Source: Xenophilus sp. E41 (GTDB lineage Bacteria > Pseudomonadota > Gammaproteobacteria > Burkholderiales > Burkholderiaceae_C). Taken from it: DNA of 64,000 nucleotides. A program made the position numbers and the translations under genes. Below, one piece after another: positions 28,956 to 39,764 of the stretch. Positions within the stretch are counted from its first letter, which is position 1; the number at the start of each line of letters is the position of its first letter. The stretch covers positions 92,290-156,289 of the forward strand of contig NZ_QPIB01000041.1 in assembly GCF_003671765.1 (NCBI RefSeq). Direction: 5' to 3'. A model generated the notes under the pieces. The model worked only from the letters and a program-made list of their open reading frames with translations. It did no database searches and was not told the DNA's origin.

Positions 28956-29961
28956 CTTCCTGCCAGAAATCATGGAAATTGAACCAGTTGTGGGGATGGG
29001 CACGGCACAGGGCCTCGAGCCGCTGCACATAGGCTTCGAGGGCGGCGCGAATGCGTTGTTCCCGCTGTGCCGGGTCGGTGATGCGCCCGGAGAAGTCCGC
29101 CAGCGGCTCGAACACCACCTCGTAGTGTGCGCCGCCGTGGTAGATGCCGGCCATGAACAGCACCTTGCGCCGCAGCAACGCGGCGAGCCGGAAGGGGCCG
29201 TCGGTGAAAGGCGCCTCGCGGCCGAGGAAAGGCAGCAGGACCGTGTCGCCGCGCTGGCCCGCCGCCTCTTCCTGCGGCGTGAGGGTGCGGTCGCCGAGCA
29301 TGCCCGCCATGTGCCCGCCGTCGAGCCAGTCGCGCAGCTCGAGCATCGCGCTCGGCCGGCCGAGCGCGATCACCCGCGGCTTGAGCCCAGGCAGGCTGAT
29401 GGCGTCGAGCACCGCGTTGATGCGCCGGGCGTTGTCCGGGAACATGAGCATGGCCAGTTGCAGGTCGAGCTCGCCGGAGCCCAGCTGCCGGCAGGCGCTC
29501 AGCGCCTCGAAACTGCCCACATGGGCACCGATAAGGAAGGCGCCGCGGCCGGCGCGCAGCTCGTCCTCGATCACCGGCACGCCGGTCACGTCGACATCGA
29601 ACAGGTCGAGCCGGCCGCGCAGGAAATAAACGCGGTCCAGCACCGTCGAGGCAAAGCCGTGCAGCAGCCGGTAGCCGTCGCCCCAGCCGGCATGCGGGCC
29701 CACGGCCCGCTCGAGGTAACGCCGGATGTGCCGCCGCTGCGACGGCGAGAACAGCAGGAAATACAGTGTGATCGGATGCAGGATCAGCCGCGCCACCGGC
29801 CGGCCCAGGCGCAGCGCCACCCAGCAGATGAAGCGCAGCGCGGCCATGTTGCTGCGCTCGGGCGCCTGCGCCCAGTCGGCGGGCGCCGCTGCGTTGGCGA
29901 CCGGCGGCGCCTCGGGCGGGCGCTTCGCCACCGGTTCCACCTCCTCCCGGACCACGCTCAT
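28945..29961 (-). CDS. LpxL/HtrB-type acyltransferase of the aryl polyene cluster
   Basis: The 338-residue product has an N-terminal membrane anchor (ALRLGRPVARLILHPITLYF) and the lauroyl-acyltransferase core: GRGAFLIGAHVGSFEAL holds the HX4(D/E) catalytic histidine (AHVGSFE) and GMLGDRTLTPQEE the second box. It would transfer an acyl or aryl polyene chain to a lipid. Its start overlaps the AMP-ligase stop by ATGA. Together with the PlsC-like gene in the plus arm, the locus has two different acyltransferase types. Confidence 0.82.
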   Translation of the reverse strand: MSVVREEVEPVAKRPPEAPPVANAAAPADWAQAPERSNMAALRFICWVALRLGRPVARLILHPITLYFLLFSPSQRRHIRRYLERAVGPHAGWGDGYRLLHGFASTVLDRVYFLRGRLDLFDVDVTGVPVIEDELRAGRGAFLIGAHVGSFEALSACRQLGSGELDLQLAMLMFPDNARRINAVLDAISLPGLKPRVIALGRPSAMLELRDWLDGGHMAGMLGDRTLTPQEEAAGQRGDTVLLPFLGREAPFTDGPFRLAALLRRKVLFMAGIYHGGAHYEVVFEPLADFSGRITDPAQREQRIRAALEAYVQRLEALCRAHPHNWFNFHDFWQEDAQ

Positions 29962-31646
29962 GGGACGGCGGCGCCGGGGGTCCACCGGCCGGTGGCAGCC
30001 ACGGTGTCGCCGCAGCGGATGTCGAATCGCACGCCCCGCCCTGCCCCGTCCTCGGGCTGCAGGTCGAAGACCAGCGTGCTGCCCGGCCGCACCGGGGCGA
30101 GGAACTTGGCGGCGGCCAGCACCGGCGCATCGCCCAGGCGCCGGTGCAGCGCCGGCACGCGCCGCATGGCTTCCTGCAGCTCGGCCAGCAGAAGCGCGCC
30201 AGGCATCAGCGGCTGGCCCGGGAAATGGCCCGCGAAACAGGGGTGGTCCTGCGGCACCTCGTGCGTCAGCCGCACCGGCGCGCCTTCGGCGGCCACTTGC
30301 GCCAGGGCGAACTCGCGCAGCGCACGCACCGTGAGCTTGCCGGTGCCCTCCCGCGGCAGCGACGCCACGTGCACCACACGGCGCGGCACGAAGACCCCCT
30401 CGATCCGATCGCGCAGCGCGGCGACGATGTCGTGCGCCTCGACGCCCGGCGCCACCACGAAGGCGATGGGACGCACCACGCCGTCGGCCACATCGTCGGG
30501 CAGCCAGAAGGCGCCGTCCTGCACGCCGGCGATGCTGTTGAGGTGGTAGTTGAGGTGCCCCAGCGAGCTTCGCCGGCCGGCCACGTGGATCAGGTCGTTG
30601 GCCCGGCCGAAGAGGCGGAAGCGCCGCGGGTCCAGCAGTTCGAGCACGTCGGCCATCGGCGTCGGCTCGGGGATGAAATCGCCTTCGAAGACGAAGCGCT
30701 CCACGCCGTCGTCGCCGGTGCGGGCGTGCACCTCGATGGCGCCGAAGGTCTCCCAGACCTCGCTGCGGGTCGTGCGGCGCACGGCCACCTGGCCCGACTC
30801 GGTGCTGCCGTAGATCTCGAGCAGCACACCCCCGGTGGCCTGCTCGGCCTGCTGCGCGAGCTGCGGCGACAGCGGCGCGGTGGCCGACAGCAGCAGATCG
30901 ACCGGCGGCAGAGGCAGGCCCGATTGCAGCAGCGTCTTCAGATGGAACGGCGTGGTGACGAGCGCGCGCGGCCGCGGCACGGACTCGAGCGCCTGCACGA
31001 TGTCGGCTGGATAGAAGGGCCGGCCGCTCTCGAAGGCCGCGCCGCCGTGCAGCGCCAGCAGCAGGGTCGACTCCAGCCCGTAGCTGTGCTGCACCGGCAC
31101 GGTGGCCACCAGCGTGAGGCCGCGCAGGGACTCCAGCCCGAGCAGCTCGCACAGGCGCGGCACGGCCGCCTCGACGTCGCCGACCAGGGTGTCCCAGCGC
31201 TTGGCATGCGGCTGCGGCACGCCGGTCGAACCGGAGGTGAGCAGGCTCACCGCATGCCGCCCGCCGTCGAAGCGCGGCACGGCTGGGTCGCCATCGCCCG
31301 GCTCGCGCGTGCACACCACCGGCACATGCGGCAGGCCGGGGGTGTCGAGCGCCGGGTGGTCGGTGAGGATGAAGGGCGTGGCATGCGGCGCGCACACCCG
31401 CGCGAGCGTGTCGGGACGCGCGTCGGGCGGCAGCAGGCTCGCATGGCCGCGCAGCAGCGCCGCCCCCAGGCAGACCGCGAAGGCATAGCGGTCGCCGCAC
31501 ACGTTGACGGCCGGGCCCTCGGCCGGCAGCACCGCCGCCTGCCGGGCCACGTCGGCCAGGAAGGTGCGGGCACTGACCGGCCGGCCCTCGTGCCAGGCCA
31601 GCGGGGCGTCGAGGTCGCGCTCGCCGAGCAAGGGAAAGGATGTCAT
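29958..31646 (-). CDS. Aryl/acyl AMP-ligase fused to a FabZ-like hotdog domain
   Basis: Residues 1-430 form an AMP-dependent ligase with the P-loop LLTSGSTGVPQPHAKRW near residue 130, EIYGSTESGQV, and FEGDFIPEPTP with LFGRANDLIHVAGRR near the hinge. It probably activates the hydroxybenzoate starter for loading on the adjacent acyl carrier protein. Residues 440-562 form a second domain with the hotdog signature DHPCFAGHFPGQPLMPGALL, as in FabZ-like dehydratases. Elsewhere these two activities are often separate genes. The 562-residue protein overlaps both neighbours. Confidence 0.83.
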   Translation of the reverse strand: MTSFPLLGERDLDAPLAWHEGRPVSARTFLADVARQAAVLPAEGPAVNVCGDRYAFAVCLGAALLRGHASLLPPDARPDTLARVCAPHATPFILTDHPALDTPGLPHVPVVCTREPGDGDPAVPRFDGGRHAVSLLTSGSTGVPQPHAKRWDTLVGDVEAAVPRLCELLGLESLRGLTLVATVPVQHSYGLESTLLLALHGGAAFESGRPFYPADIVQALESVPRPRALVTTPFHLKTLLQSGLPLPPVDLLLSATAPLSPQLAQQAEQATGGVLLEIYGSTESGQVAVRRTTRSEVWETFGAIEVHARTGDDGVERFVFEGDFIPEPTPMADVLELLDPRRFRLFGRANDLIHVAGRRSSLGHLNYHLNSIAGVQDGAFWLPDDVADGVVRPIAFVVAPGVEAHDIVAALRDRIEGVFVPRRVVHVASLPREGTGKLTVRALREFALAQVAAEGAPVRLTHEVPQDHPCFAGHFPGQPLMPGALLLAELQEAMRRVPALHRRLGDAPVLAAAKFLAPVRPGSTLVFDLQPEDGAGRGVRFDIRCGDTVAATGRWTPGAAVP

Positions 31647-32320
31647 TGCTTGGGAGCTGCCGGCCGCTCGGCCGGCACGTGGTTGTAGAAGGCCCGCACC
31701 GCGTCGACCAGGCGCGTGCGCTCGAATTCGGGGTGCAACCGGTAGCGCAGCAGGTACTCGCCGATGAAGAGCGCGCCGACGCCGATGGGCGTCAGCACGT
31801 TCGAGAACAGCGACCAGGCCGCGAAGGGCAGCGTGGCATACACCACCAGCGACAGCAGCGAGACGGCCGCGAAATACACCGCCCAGACGCGCGTGACGGC
31901 GGCCGTGTAGGCACGGTGCGCCGGCGTCAACGGATGGATACGCTGCGCGAACTGGCCGATGAGCGAAAGCCGGTCGGGCCGCAGCGTGCTGCCGAACCAG
32001 CCGCACAGCAGCGCGTTGATGCCGACATGCTGCAGCACGTACAGGCGGTTCGGGTCGCCCGCCTCGCCGCGCCAGACCAGCACGCAGAACACCGCGGCCG
32101 CCAGCAGCACGGCCACGGCGCCGGCCCGCCCGAAGCGTCCGGCCGCCAGCCCCAGGCCCGACAGCCACAGCGGCCCGAGCAGCACCACCACCGCCCACGG
32201 CTGCGCCGCATGGAACAGCATCATCCAGTGCGACAGACCTGCATACGCGACCCCTGCGAGCAGCAGGAGCGCCACACGCCAACCCGCCATCTCAGTCGCG
32301 CCCGGCGGCGCGAGGTGCAT
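31643..32320 (-). CDS. Integral membrane protein of the aryl polyene cluster
   Basis: The 225-residue product has about six membrane helices (for example VALLLLAGVAYAGLSHW, VVVLLGPLWLSGLGLAAG and AVYFAAVSLLSLVVYATLPF). It resembles the COG4648-type membrane proteins found in aryl polyene loci, for which no activity is established. A second in-frame ATG at 32290 is possible; neither start has a strong ribosome-binding site. It overlaps the AMP-ligase and lies 16 bases after the acyl carrier protein gene. Confidence 0.75.
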   Translation of the reverse strand: MHLAPPGATEMAGWRVALLLLAGVAYAGLSHWMMLFHAAQPWAVVVLLGPLWLSGLGLAAGRFGRAGAVAVLLAAAVFCVLVWRGEAGDPNRLYVLQHVGINALLCGWFGSTLRPDRLSLIGQFAQRIHPLTPAHRAYTAAVTRVWAVYFAAVSLLSLVVYATLPFAAWSLFSNVLTPIGVGALFIGEYLLRYRLHPEFERTRLVDAVRAFYNHVPAERPAAPKQ

Positions 32321-32336
32321 GGCGACCGGTCATGCC

Positions 32337-32633
32337 TCAGGCCGTGGTGCGGTTCTGTTCGACGTGCGCGGCCAGGCTGCGCAGCGACTCGAAGATCTGC
32401 TTGTTGCGCTCGTCGTCGGAGCGCAGCTGGAAGCCGTAGCGGCGGGAAATCTCCAGCGCCACCTCGAGGATGTCGATGGAGTCCAGGCCCAGGCCGTCGC
32501 CGTACAGCGGAATGGTCGGGTCGATCGACTCCGGCGTCATTTCGAGGTTCAGCGCGTTCACGAGCACCGCGGCCAGTTCGGCTTCGAGGGGCGATTGGGC
32601 GGAAGCGGATGCAGGGTTGGCGGCAGTTGACAC
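32337..32633 (-). CDS. Acyl carrier protein of the aryl polyene cluster
   Basis: The 98-residue acidic four-helix carrier has the phosphopantetheine attachment motif GLDSIDILEVALEI with Ser at about residue 52. The N-terminal region (MSTAANPASASAQSP) is unstructured. It is the first gene of the minus arm and the likely carrier of the aryl starter and growing polyene. A perfect -10 box stands upstream. Confidence 0.88.
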   Translation of the reverse strand: MSTAANPASASAQSPLEAELAAVLVNALNLEMTPESIDPTIPLYGDGLGLDSIDILEVALEISRRYGFQLRSDDERNKQIFESLRSLAAHVEQNRTTA

Positions 32634-32677
32634 TCAGGACTCCGGGGTCGTTGAACTATTTCTCGAAAGGAGCCGAA

Positions 32678-32683
32678 ATTATA
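32678..32683 (-). promoter_or_regulatory. -10 box for the aryl polyene minus arm
   Basis: A perfect TATAAT reads on the minus strand 45 bases before the acyl carrier protein ATG, giving an expected transcription start near 32671. The -35 position (around 32701-32706) is a poor match, so the promoter may need an activator. Confidence 0.45.
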
Positions 32684-32732
32684 GGAGGCACCCTTGGATA
32701 GACTGCCCGTATCCATCCCTCCGGAGCGCCTC

Positions 32733-34253
<1,521 letters not shown>

Positions 34254-34406
34254 GCGGCTGGTGCGGTGGGCGTGCGGCGCCGGTAGGATCGCTTGGTTCT
34301 CATGGACTTGAGAACACATCCTGAAGACCGTGATGGTCATGTGGAACTGACGGCAGGCACCTAAGCCTCTGCATGAAGGTGAGAAGAAGACATTTGGGAG
34401 GAAGTC

Positions 34407-36530
34407 ATGGGTAGGACTCTATGGCCTAGAGGCCTGGTTGGCAGCCGTGCCGCTGCGTTTGTTGGCTTGAGCGTGGCCCTCGCGTTCTTCGGAGCATCGG
34501 CGCAAGAAGCGGCGGAGTACGCATTTGCAGTATGTGATCCCAAGCCCTGGGCACCCACCCGAGAAGCAGCATGCGCGGCCTCCGCGCAGACGCTCCCACG
34601 CTGCGATCGACCTGAGGTGGTTCATTCCAACATCACTACTTCGCTGGTTAGCCCTAGCACTTGCGTGCTTAGTTGGATGTTCACAGAGATTGGGAACCCC
34701 AATCAGACGCCTCGAAGCTGGTCGCTTTCGCTTGGCGTTAGTGAGCGGGGCCCTGTGCCTGAGCCCGACAAGTCATCTGGACAAGATGGCATGTGTGTCG
34801 CTCATCCCATCCTGCCCGCAACCGCTGAGAAGTACCGTTCTGAGGTGGACTGGAAGGACGCTGGTCCGGCTCCTCTGTCACTGACTCGCTCATACCGAAG
34901 CGCGCTAAGAATGGATACCGGTGTCGACGCCAACGGCCCTGCCAAACTCGGTCAGCTCTGGACCCACAACCATGCTTGGCGGCTGTCGCTATGGAATAGC
35001 AACCTAACTTCGTCTACGCCTGTCGCTGTCTCTATTTCGTCGCCGGAAGGGTACCTGTACAGCTTTACCCGTCCGCTGAACCCCGACGGCAGTGTCAATA
35101 CGAACGCGCCCTGGACAGCCACCAACGGTGCCGATGTGCTCACCGAGGCGGGCGGCGCCTGGCTCTATCGTCGTGCTGACGACGATGCCGTGCTTGCCTT
35201 CACCTCTGACGGCAAGCTGCAGACGCGCACCGAGCGAGGCGGCTTCACTTACACCTATGCCTACGACGGCTCGGGCCGCCTGGCCTCGGTCAGCAACCCC
35301 TTCGGCCGTTCCCTCGTCTTTGCCTATGCGGGCGGCAAGCTGGCCACGGTGACCACACCTGACGGCCGAGTCATCGGCTACACCTACGACACCTCTGGCC
35401 GCTTGGCCACGGTCCTGTACCCCGACGGCAAGAGCCGAGGGTTCCTGTACGAGAACGCATCGTTCCCTCAAGCCTTGACCGGCATCCTGGACGAGTCCGG
35501 CGTTCGCTGGGGCACCTTCGCCTACGACAGCTCCGGCCGGGCCATCAGCACCGAGCTGGCAGGCGGCGTCAACAAGTACCAGGTCAGCTACCCCTCCTCC
35601 TCGTCGGCCACCGTCATCGATCCCCTGAACACCAGCCGCAGCTACAGCTACGCCACCAACAAGGGCAAGCTGGCCGTGACGGGTGGCTCGCTTCCTGCGG
35701 GCGAAGGCGAGTCCGACGCCAGCTCGCGCGTTCAGGACGCCAACGGCCTGATCACCAGCGAGACCGACTTCAAGGGCGTGACCACCACCACCCAGTGGGA
35801 CGTGGCCCGCCGCCTGCCCACCTCCGTCACCGAAGCCTCGGGCACTCCTGACGCTCGCACCACCACGTACCAGTGGCACGCCAGCATGGCGCTGCCGACC
35901 TTGGTCACCGAGGCCGGCCGATCAACGGCGTACACGTACGACGCCCAGGGCCGCACCCTCACCAAAAGCATCACCGACACCCTGGTCACGCCCAACACCA
36001 CCAAGACCTGGACCTGGACGTACAACGCCCAGGGCCTGGTGGCCACCGAGAAGGCACCCAACGGCGCAGTCACCAGCTACACCTACGACACCAAGGGCAA
36101 CGTCCTCACGGCCACCAACGCGCTGGGCCACGTCACCGGCTACGCCTACGACAGCGCTAACCGCCTGATCAGCCAGACCGAGCCCAACGGCCTGGTCACC
36201 GCCTACACCTGGGACGCCCGCGACCGCCTGCTGACCCAGACCGTCGGTGCCGGCATCACCGGTGCACAGACCACCACCCTCACCTACAACCCCACCGGCA
36301 CCCTGGCCACGCTCACTCTGCCTACCGGCCTGGCCCTGAGCTACACCTACGACAGCGCCCACCGCCTCACCGGCTGGAGCAACAACCGCGGCGAATCGGG
36401 CACCTACACCCTGGACGCCATGGGCAACCGGGTGAGCCAGCAGATCCAGAACGCGGGCGGTGCGGTGGCCTTCACCACGGCCACCACCATCAACAACATC
36501 AATCGCGTCAGCGGCCAGAGTGAAGGTGGC
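34407..36530 (+). pseudogene. RHS/YD-repeat protein, core end deleted
   Basis: The frame starts with a signal-like sequence (VALAFFGASAQ) after GGGAGGAAG, a good ribosome-binding site. It carries a DUF6531-like start (EKYRSEVDWKDAGPAPLSL) and at least twelve YD repeats (such as YAYDGSGRLASVSNPFGR and YTYDTKGNVLTATNALGHV). After NRVSGQSEGG at about 36521-36530 the frame leaves RHS sequence: the hallmark end of the core (DPIG..GGxNxYxYxxNNP) is missing and the reading continues as junk to a stop at 36770. I take this as a deletion. The intact part could still be secreted, but it has no recognisable toxin in frame. GC is lower at the start than in the neighbours. Confidence 0.8.
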
Positions 36531-37033
36531 ACCCAGATCCTCTGCACCTTATTGATCCTGATGGCCTTCAAGTCAAAGGAATCCGAAATCCCGCCGCGTT
36601 GCTCGAAGGCGGCGCAGGGGGCGGTGGCGCTATCGGCGGGGGTGGTGGTGGCTTGGGGCGAGGCGGAAGCGTCGGTGGCTCGCCATCGGGCGCAAGTGCC
36701 GCCAGAGGTGTGCCCAGCCCTGCAAGTTGCCCTCTCCCGACCTCAAACGCCGCTCGTCGTCAGGCTATGAGAGATGCAGGAATTCCGACCAGTCAGCAAC
36801 CTCTGTCTCAATCACGCAATGCATCAGGTCGCGAGTACTCTTATGAGGCACCCGCTCCAGGCGGCAGCACCCAACCGATGTCCGTTCAACAGCAGACATT
36901 AGACCGCAGTCACCCCGGTCAGTCGCACTGGGAAGCAGGACGCGTGAAGACCGATCCACTAACAGGCGCGGCACGTCAGACCAACTATGGGCGCCCGGCG
37001 CTGGACAATAGTAAATCGAAGGTGGACTACTAA
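36524..37033 (+). pseudogene. RHS C-terminal toxin-like module, out of frame with the core
   Basis: The other frame opens at 36524 with PDPLHLIDPDGLQVKGIRNP, the end of an RHS core, then a glycine-rich linker and the variable tip SNAARRQAMRDAGIPTSQQP, SQSRNASGREYSYEAP and VQQQTLDRSHPGQSHWEAG, ending at 37033. The tip resembles known RHS-CT toxins of the HNH/endonuclease-VII kind (several His residues near DRSH), but I cannot assign an activity. No ATG start exists at the junction, so expression is doubtful. The TAA stop overlaps the next ATG in TAATG, as usual for toxin-immunity pairs. Confidence 0.7.
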
Positions 37034-37524
37034 TGGCTTCGGACGCATCCGATCGAGCAAGGCGTACTCGACAAAAGTTGCTCATGACGCCGTACTTGGC
37101 GGACCTTAGCGCGTTGCTTGCCAGAGAGGTCCACGAACGAGACCTATGGAGCCTTGAGCAGACCGATGCTGCCCGTGCGGCTACAAAAGAGCTTGTGAGA
37201 GAGCCTCCAAAGGTTCTACTGATCGATACCGCCGAAGCAAACGCCAACCGTTGCAGCCACTTCATCGAGAGACTCGTGGCAGCAAATTCCTCGCCTGTCT
37301 CCTTGTGGATGACGCACGCAATTGACTGCGGAGCGCTGCCGCTCCCTTCATTGCGCAATGCTTCGATTGACTTAAGGGCCTTGACTAAACGGGACGGCAT
37401 TGTGTCGATCGTGACGACCGATTGGTGCGATCGTCTTCTATTCGACCTCGTCGGCGCGAACCAAGCGCGGCCAGTCCTGAGGATTGAAATACAAGGACGC
37501 CATTGGCCCGGCGTTGCCGATTGA
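37033..37524 (+). CDS. Putative immunity protein of the RHS module
   Basis: The 163-residue protein of no known family starts in a TAATG overlap with the toxin-like module, the classical coupling of a toxin and its immunity gene. It begins with a basic N-terminus (SDASDRARRTRQKLL), continues with a mixed alpha/beta body and contains several Cys and Trp residues (RCSHFIERL, TTDWCDRLLF). GC and codon use are lower than in the flanks, as in horizontally acquired genes. Function is inferred from position only. Confidence 0.6.
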   Translation: MASDASDRARRTRQKLLMTPYLADLSALLAREVHERDLWSLEQTDAARAATKELVREPPKVLLIDTAEANANRCSHFIERLVAANSSPVSLWMTHAIDCGALPLPSLRNASIDLRALTKRDGIVSIVTTDWCDRLLFDLVGANQARPVLRIEIQGRHWPGVAD

Positions 37525-37604
37525 GGCGACTGTCAGTCGAGCGAGTTTTGCACCACAGACCTCGGTCTTATGAGGGCTCTCGTTAGCTTCGAAAGCCATC
37601 GCCA

Positions 37605-38654
37605 GTGGATCTTGCAGCGAGATCAAAGCGCCTAGCGCCAGCAAACACCCAACGCGGCGCCGCCATCCTCATCGCCCTGCTCGTGGTCACCATGGTGGCC
37701 ACGCTCTCTGCCGCGATGCTGTGGCGTCAATGGCGCATCACCGAGGTCGAGGCGGCCGAACGCGCGCGCGTGCAGTCGGCCTGGGTGCTCGTGGGGGCGC
37801 TGGACTGGTCCCGCCTGATCCTGCGCGAGGACGGCCGCACCGCCGGTGCCGACCACCTGGCCGAACCCTGGGCCGTGCCGCTGGAGGAAGCCAAGCTCAC
37901 GACCTTCCTGGCTGCCGACAAGAATGTCTCCAGCGACGCGCTGGAAGGCCTGCCCGACGCCTTTCTCTCCGGCCAGATCCTCGACGCTCAGGCCAAGCTC
38001 AATGTGCGCAATCTCGTCGAAGGCGGGCAGCCCGTCGAAAGCGCCGTCGCCGCATTTCAAAGGCTGTTCGAACTGCTGGGCCTGCCCACGCAGGAGGTGA
38101 ACCTGCTGGTCGACGGCCTGCGGCGCGCCAGCCCGAACGCGGCGGCGCTGTCCAGCCCGCAGGCCGAAGGCGGCCCCGTCAGCGTCACGCAACTCGCGGC
38201 GCCTGCGGGCGGCGGGAGCGCCCCCCTCATGCCCCAGCGTGTGGGCGACCTTGTGTGGTTCGGCCTGCAGGCCTCGACCTTGGCGGCGATCGAGCCCTAC
38301 GTCACGCTGCTGCCTATGGCCACCGCCTTGAACATCAACACCGCGAGCCCGGAAGCGCTGTATGCGAGCGTGCCCGCGTTGGACATGGCGGGTGCCCGCC
38401 GCCTGGTGTCCGAGCGGCAACGGCGCTATTTCGCCAGCCTCGCCCAGGCGGGCGAGGTCGTGCAGCAGACCGGCGCCCAGTTCGTCAGCGGGCAGCACGG
38501 CGTGGCGACGCAGTACTTCGAGGTGCGCGGGCGCATCCGCATCGACACGACTTGGGTGGAGGAGCAATCGCTGCTGCTGCGCAACGGGATCAACGTCAGC
38601 GTGGTGTGGCGTCAGCGCGGCAGCGGCCGGACCGAGGCGGTTCCACGTTCCTGA
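37605..38654 (+). CDS. gspK: Orphan type II secretion minor pseudopilin GspK
   Basis: GspK caps the T2SS pseudopilus tip. The 349-residue product has the pseudopilin start QRGAAILIALLVVTMVATLSAA, with the prepilin peptidase site before the hydrophobic stretch, and the GspK alpha domain with LNINTASPEALYASVPALDM and ARRLVSERQRRYF. The start codon is GTG at 37605 with a weak ribosome-binding site. It begins 80 bases after the immunity-like gene, yet the usual neighbours gspJ (upstream) and gspL (downstream) are absent. The RHS island probably sits where the rest of the operon was, or gspK was left behind. Confidence 0.85.
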   Translation: MDLAARSKRLAPANTQRGAAILIALLVVTMVATLSAAMLWRQWRITEVEAAERARVQSAWVLVGALDWSRLILREDGRTAGADHLAEPWAVPLEEAKLTTFLAADKNVSSDALEGLPDAFLSGQILDAQAKLNVRNLVEGGQPVESAVAAFQRLFELLGLPTQEVNLLVDGLRRASPNAAALSSPQAEGGPVSVTQLAAPAGGGSAPLMPQRVGDLVWFGLQASTLAAIEPYVTLLPMATALNINTASPEALYASVPALDMAGARRLVSERQRRYFASLAQAGEVVQQTGAQFVSGQHGVATQYFEVRGRIRIDTTWVEEQSLLLRNGINVSVVWRQRGSGRTEAVPRS

Positions 38655-38699
38655 GCCGGCGGCGATCCCGGGGCCTCCGCACCAAGCACTCCTGCGGCG

Positions 38700-39038
38700 T
38701 CAGCATCCCAGCGCCGGCGCCTGGGCGGCAAAGGCCACGAGCGAGGTCTTGCAAGCCTCGGCGCGCTCCGCTCGCGGCAGGCCGGCCCAGGCAACCTGGG
38801 TCTGTTCGGGACCGGCACGCACCGCCTCTGCAATCGCGCCCCGCTGGCGCGCAACACAGCTCTGCACGCGGTCCATGTAGGCCTGGCAGTCCCGCGGAGA
38901 GCCGGCTGGTGCCTGCAGCGCCGCGGTGGCGGGAGTGTGGATTGGAGGCGAGGCCGAAGGCGCGCCTGGAGCCTCGGAGGGCGCTGGCGAACAAGCGGCC
39001 AGCCCAGACGCCACGGCAACGACGATGAGCAGTTTCAT
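38700..39038 (-). CDS. Small lipoprotein with four conserved-looking cysteines
   Basis: The 112-residue product has a lipoprotein signal (MKLLIVVAVASGLAAC), a Pro/Ser/Ala-rich linker and a C-terminal domain with Cys in DCQAYMDRVQSC, EACKTS and the final APALGC, which could form two disulfides. The family is unknown. It lies convergent to gspK, with NrsF upstream on the same strand 84 bases away. Confidence 0.6.
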   Translation of the reverse strand: MKLLIVVAVASGLAACSPAPSEAPGAPSASPPIHTPATAALQAPAGSPRDCQAYMDRVQSCVARQRGAIAEAVRAGPEQTQVAWAGLPRAERAEACKTSLVAFAAQAPALGC

Positions 39039-39122
39039 ATCTCGTTTGCGACCAGTGGCAGCAAGCCTGGCCTCGGCGCCGCGAGCCAGCTGTGGGAAGC
39101 CATCCCGTGCACCACTTGCCGG

Positions 39123-39764
39123 CTACCAGCGCAACACGCGCGGCCCGATCAGCGCCCCGACGAGCATCGGCAGCGCCATCCCCAGCACGTACCACACCGC
39201 CAGGAACGGCGCCGTCAGTTCCGGGCAATGCAGCGCATACACGGCCGCGCCCGCCCCCGCGGCCAGCGCGCCGGCTGCCGCGCCGGCAGCGGCCGGCCGC
39301 GTCGGCGCCAGGCCGCGCAACGCCAGCAGCGCGGCCACGAACATCGGCAAAGAGATCAGGGCGATGTTGAAGACGCAGGTGCGCCAGGTGCGGCCCATGA
39401 GGGCCGGCATGCGCGCCGTCTCGGGCATCGTCGCCCACGCCACGCCCGCCAGCACCCAGACCGCGAGGACCGGCAGCGCCACGCCGAGCCATGCGCGGCG
39501 CACCGCCACGCCCGGGCGCGCCAGGCGCTGCACCATCACGTAGCCGGCCACGCCGATGCAGGCGGGCATCAGCACCTTGACCCAGAACATGGGCCAGAAC
39601 ATCGCCTGCACCAGGTCCCGGCGCACGCCGTACTCGGTCTGCATGATGGCCAGCGCCATCGGCAGGCTCAGGCCCAGCGCCCACCACAGGCGGCGGCTCA
39701 CCGCGCGGCGCGGCACGGGCTCGGCGCCGGCCGCCAGCATGGCGACGAAATCGTCGGTCTTCAC
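39123..39764 (-). CDS. nrsF: NrsF-family membrane anti-sigma factor (DUF1109)
   Basis: The 213-residue product has six membrane helices after a short cytoplasmic N-terminus ([13 protein letters not shown]), the expected anti-sigma region. Later helices include [18 protein letters not shown] and [20 protein letters not shown]. In the known SigF-NrsF pairs, conserved cysteines in such helices sense metals or oxidants and release the sigma factor. Here Cys appears in CIGV, CVFN and HCPEL. It overlaps the sigma factor gene by four bases (ATGA), so sigma and anti-sigma are made in proportion. Confidence 0.85.
   Translation of the reverse strand: MKTDDFVAMLAAGAEPVPRRAVSRRLWWALGLSLPMALAIMQTEYGVRRDLVQAMFWPMFWVKVLMPACIGVAGYVMVQRLARPGVAVRRAWLGVALPVLAVWVLAGVAWATMPETARMPALMGRTWRTCVFNIALISLPMFVAALLALRGLAPTRPAAAGAAAGALAAGAGAAVYALHCPELTAPFLAVWYVLGMALPMLVGALIGPRVLRW

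Noticed and set aside
36599..37033. A free-standing TTG-started gene for the RHS tip
   Set aside because: The frame continues upstream as RHS core sequence, so this is a C-terminal fragment and not a separate gene with its own start.
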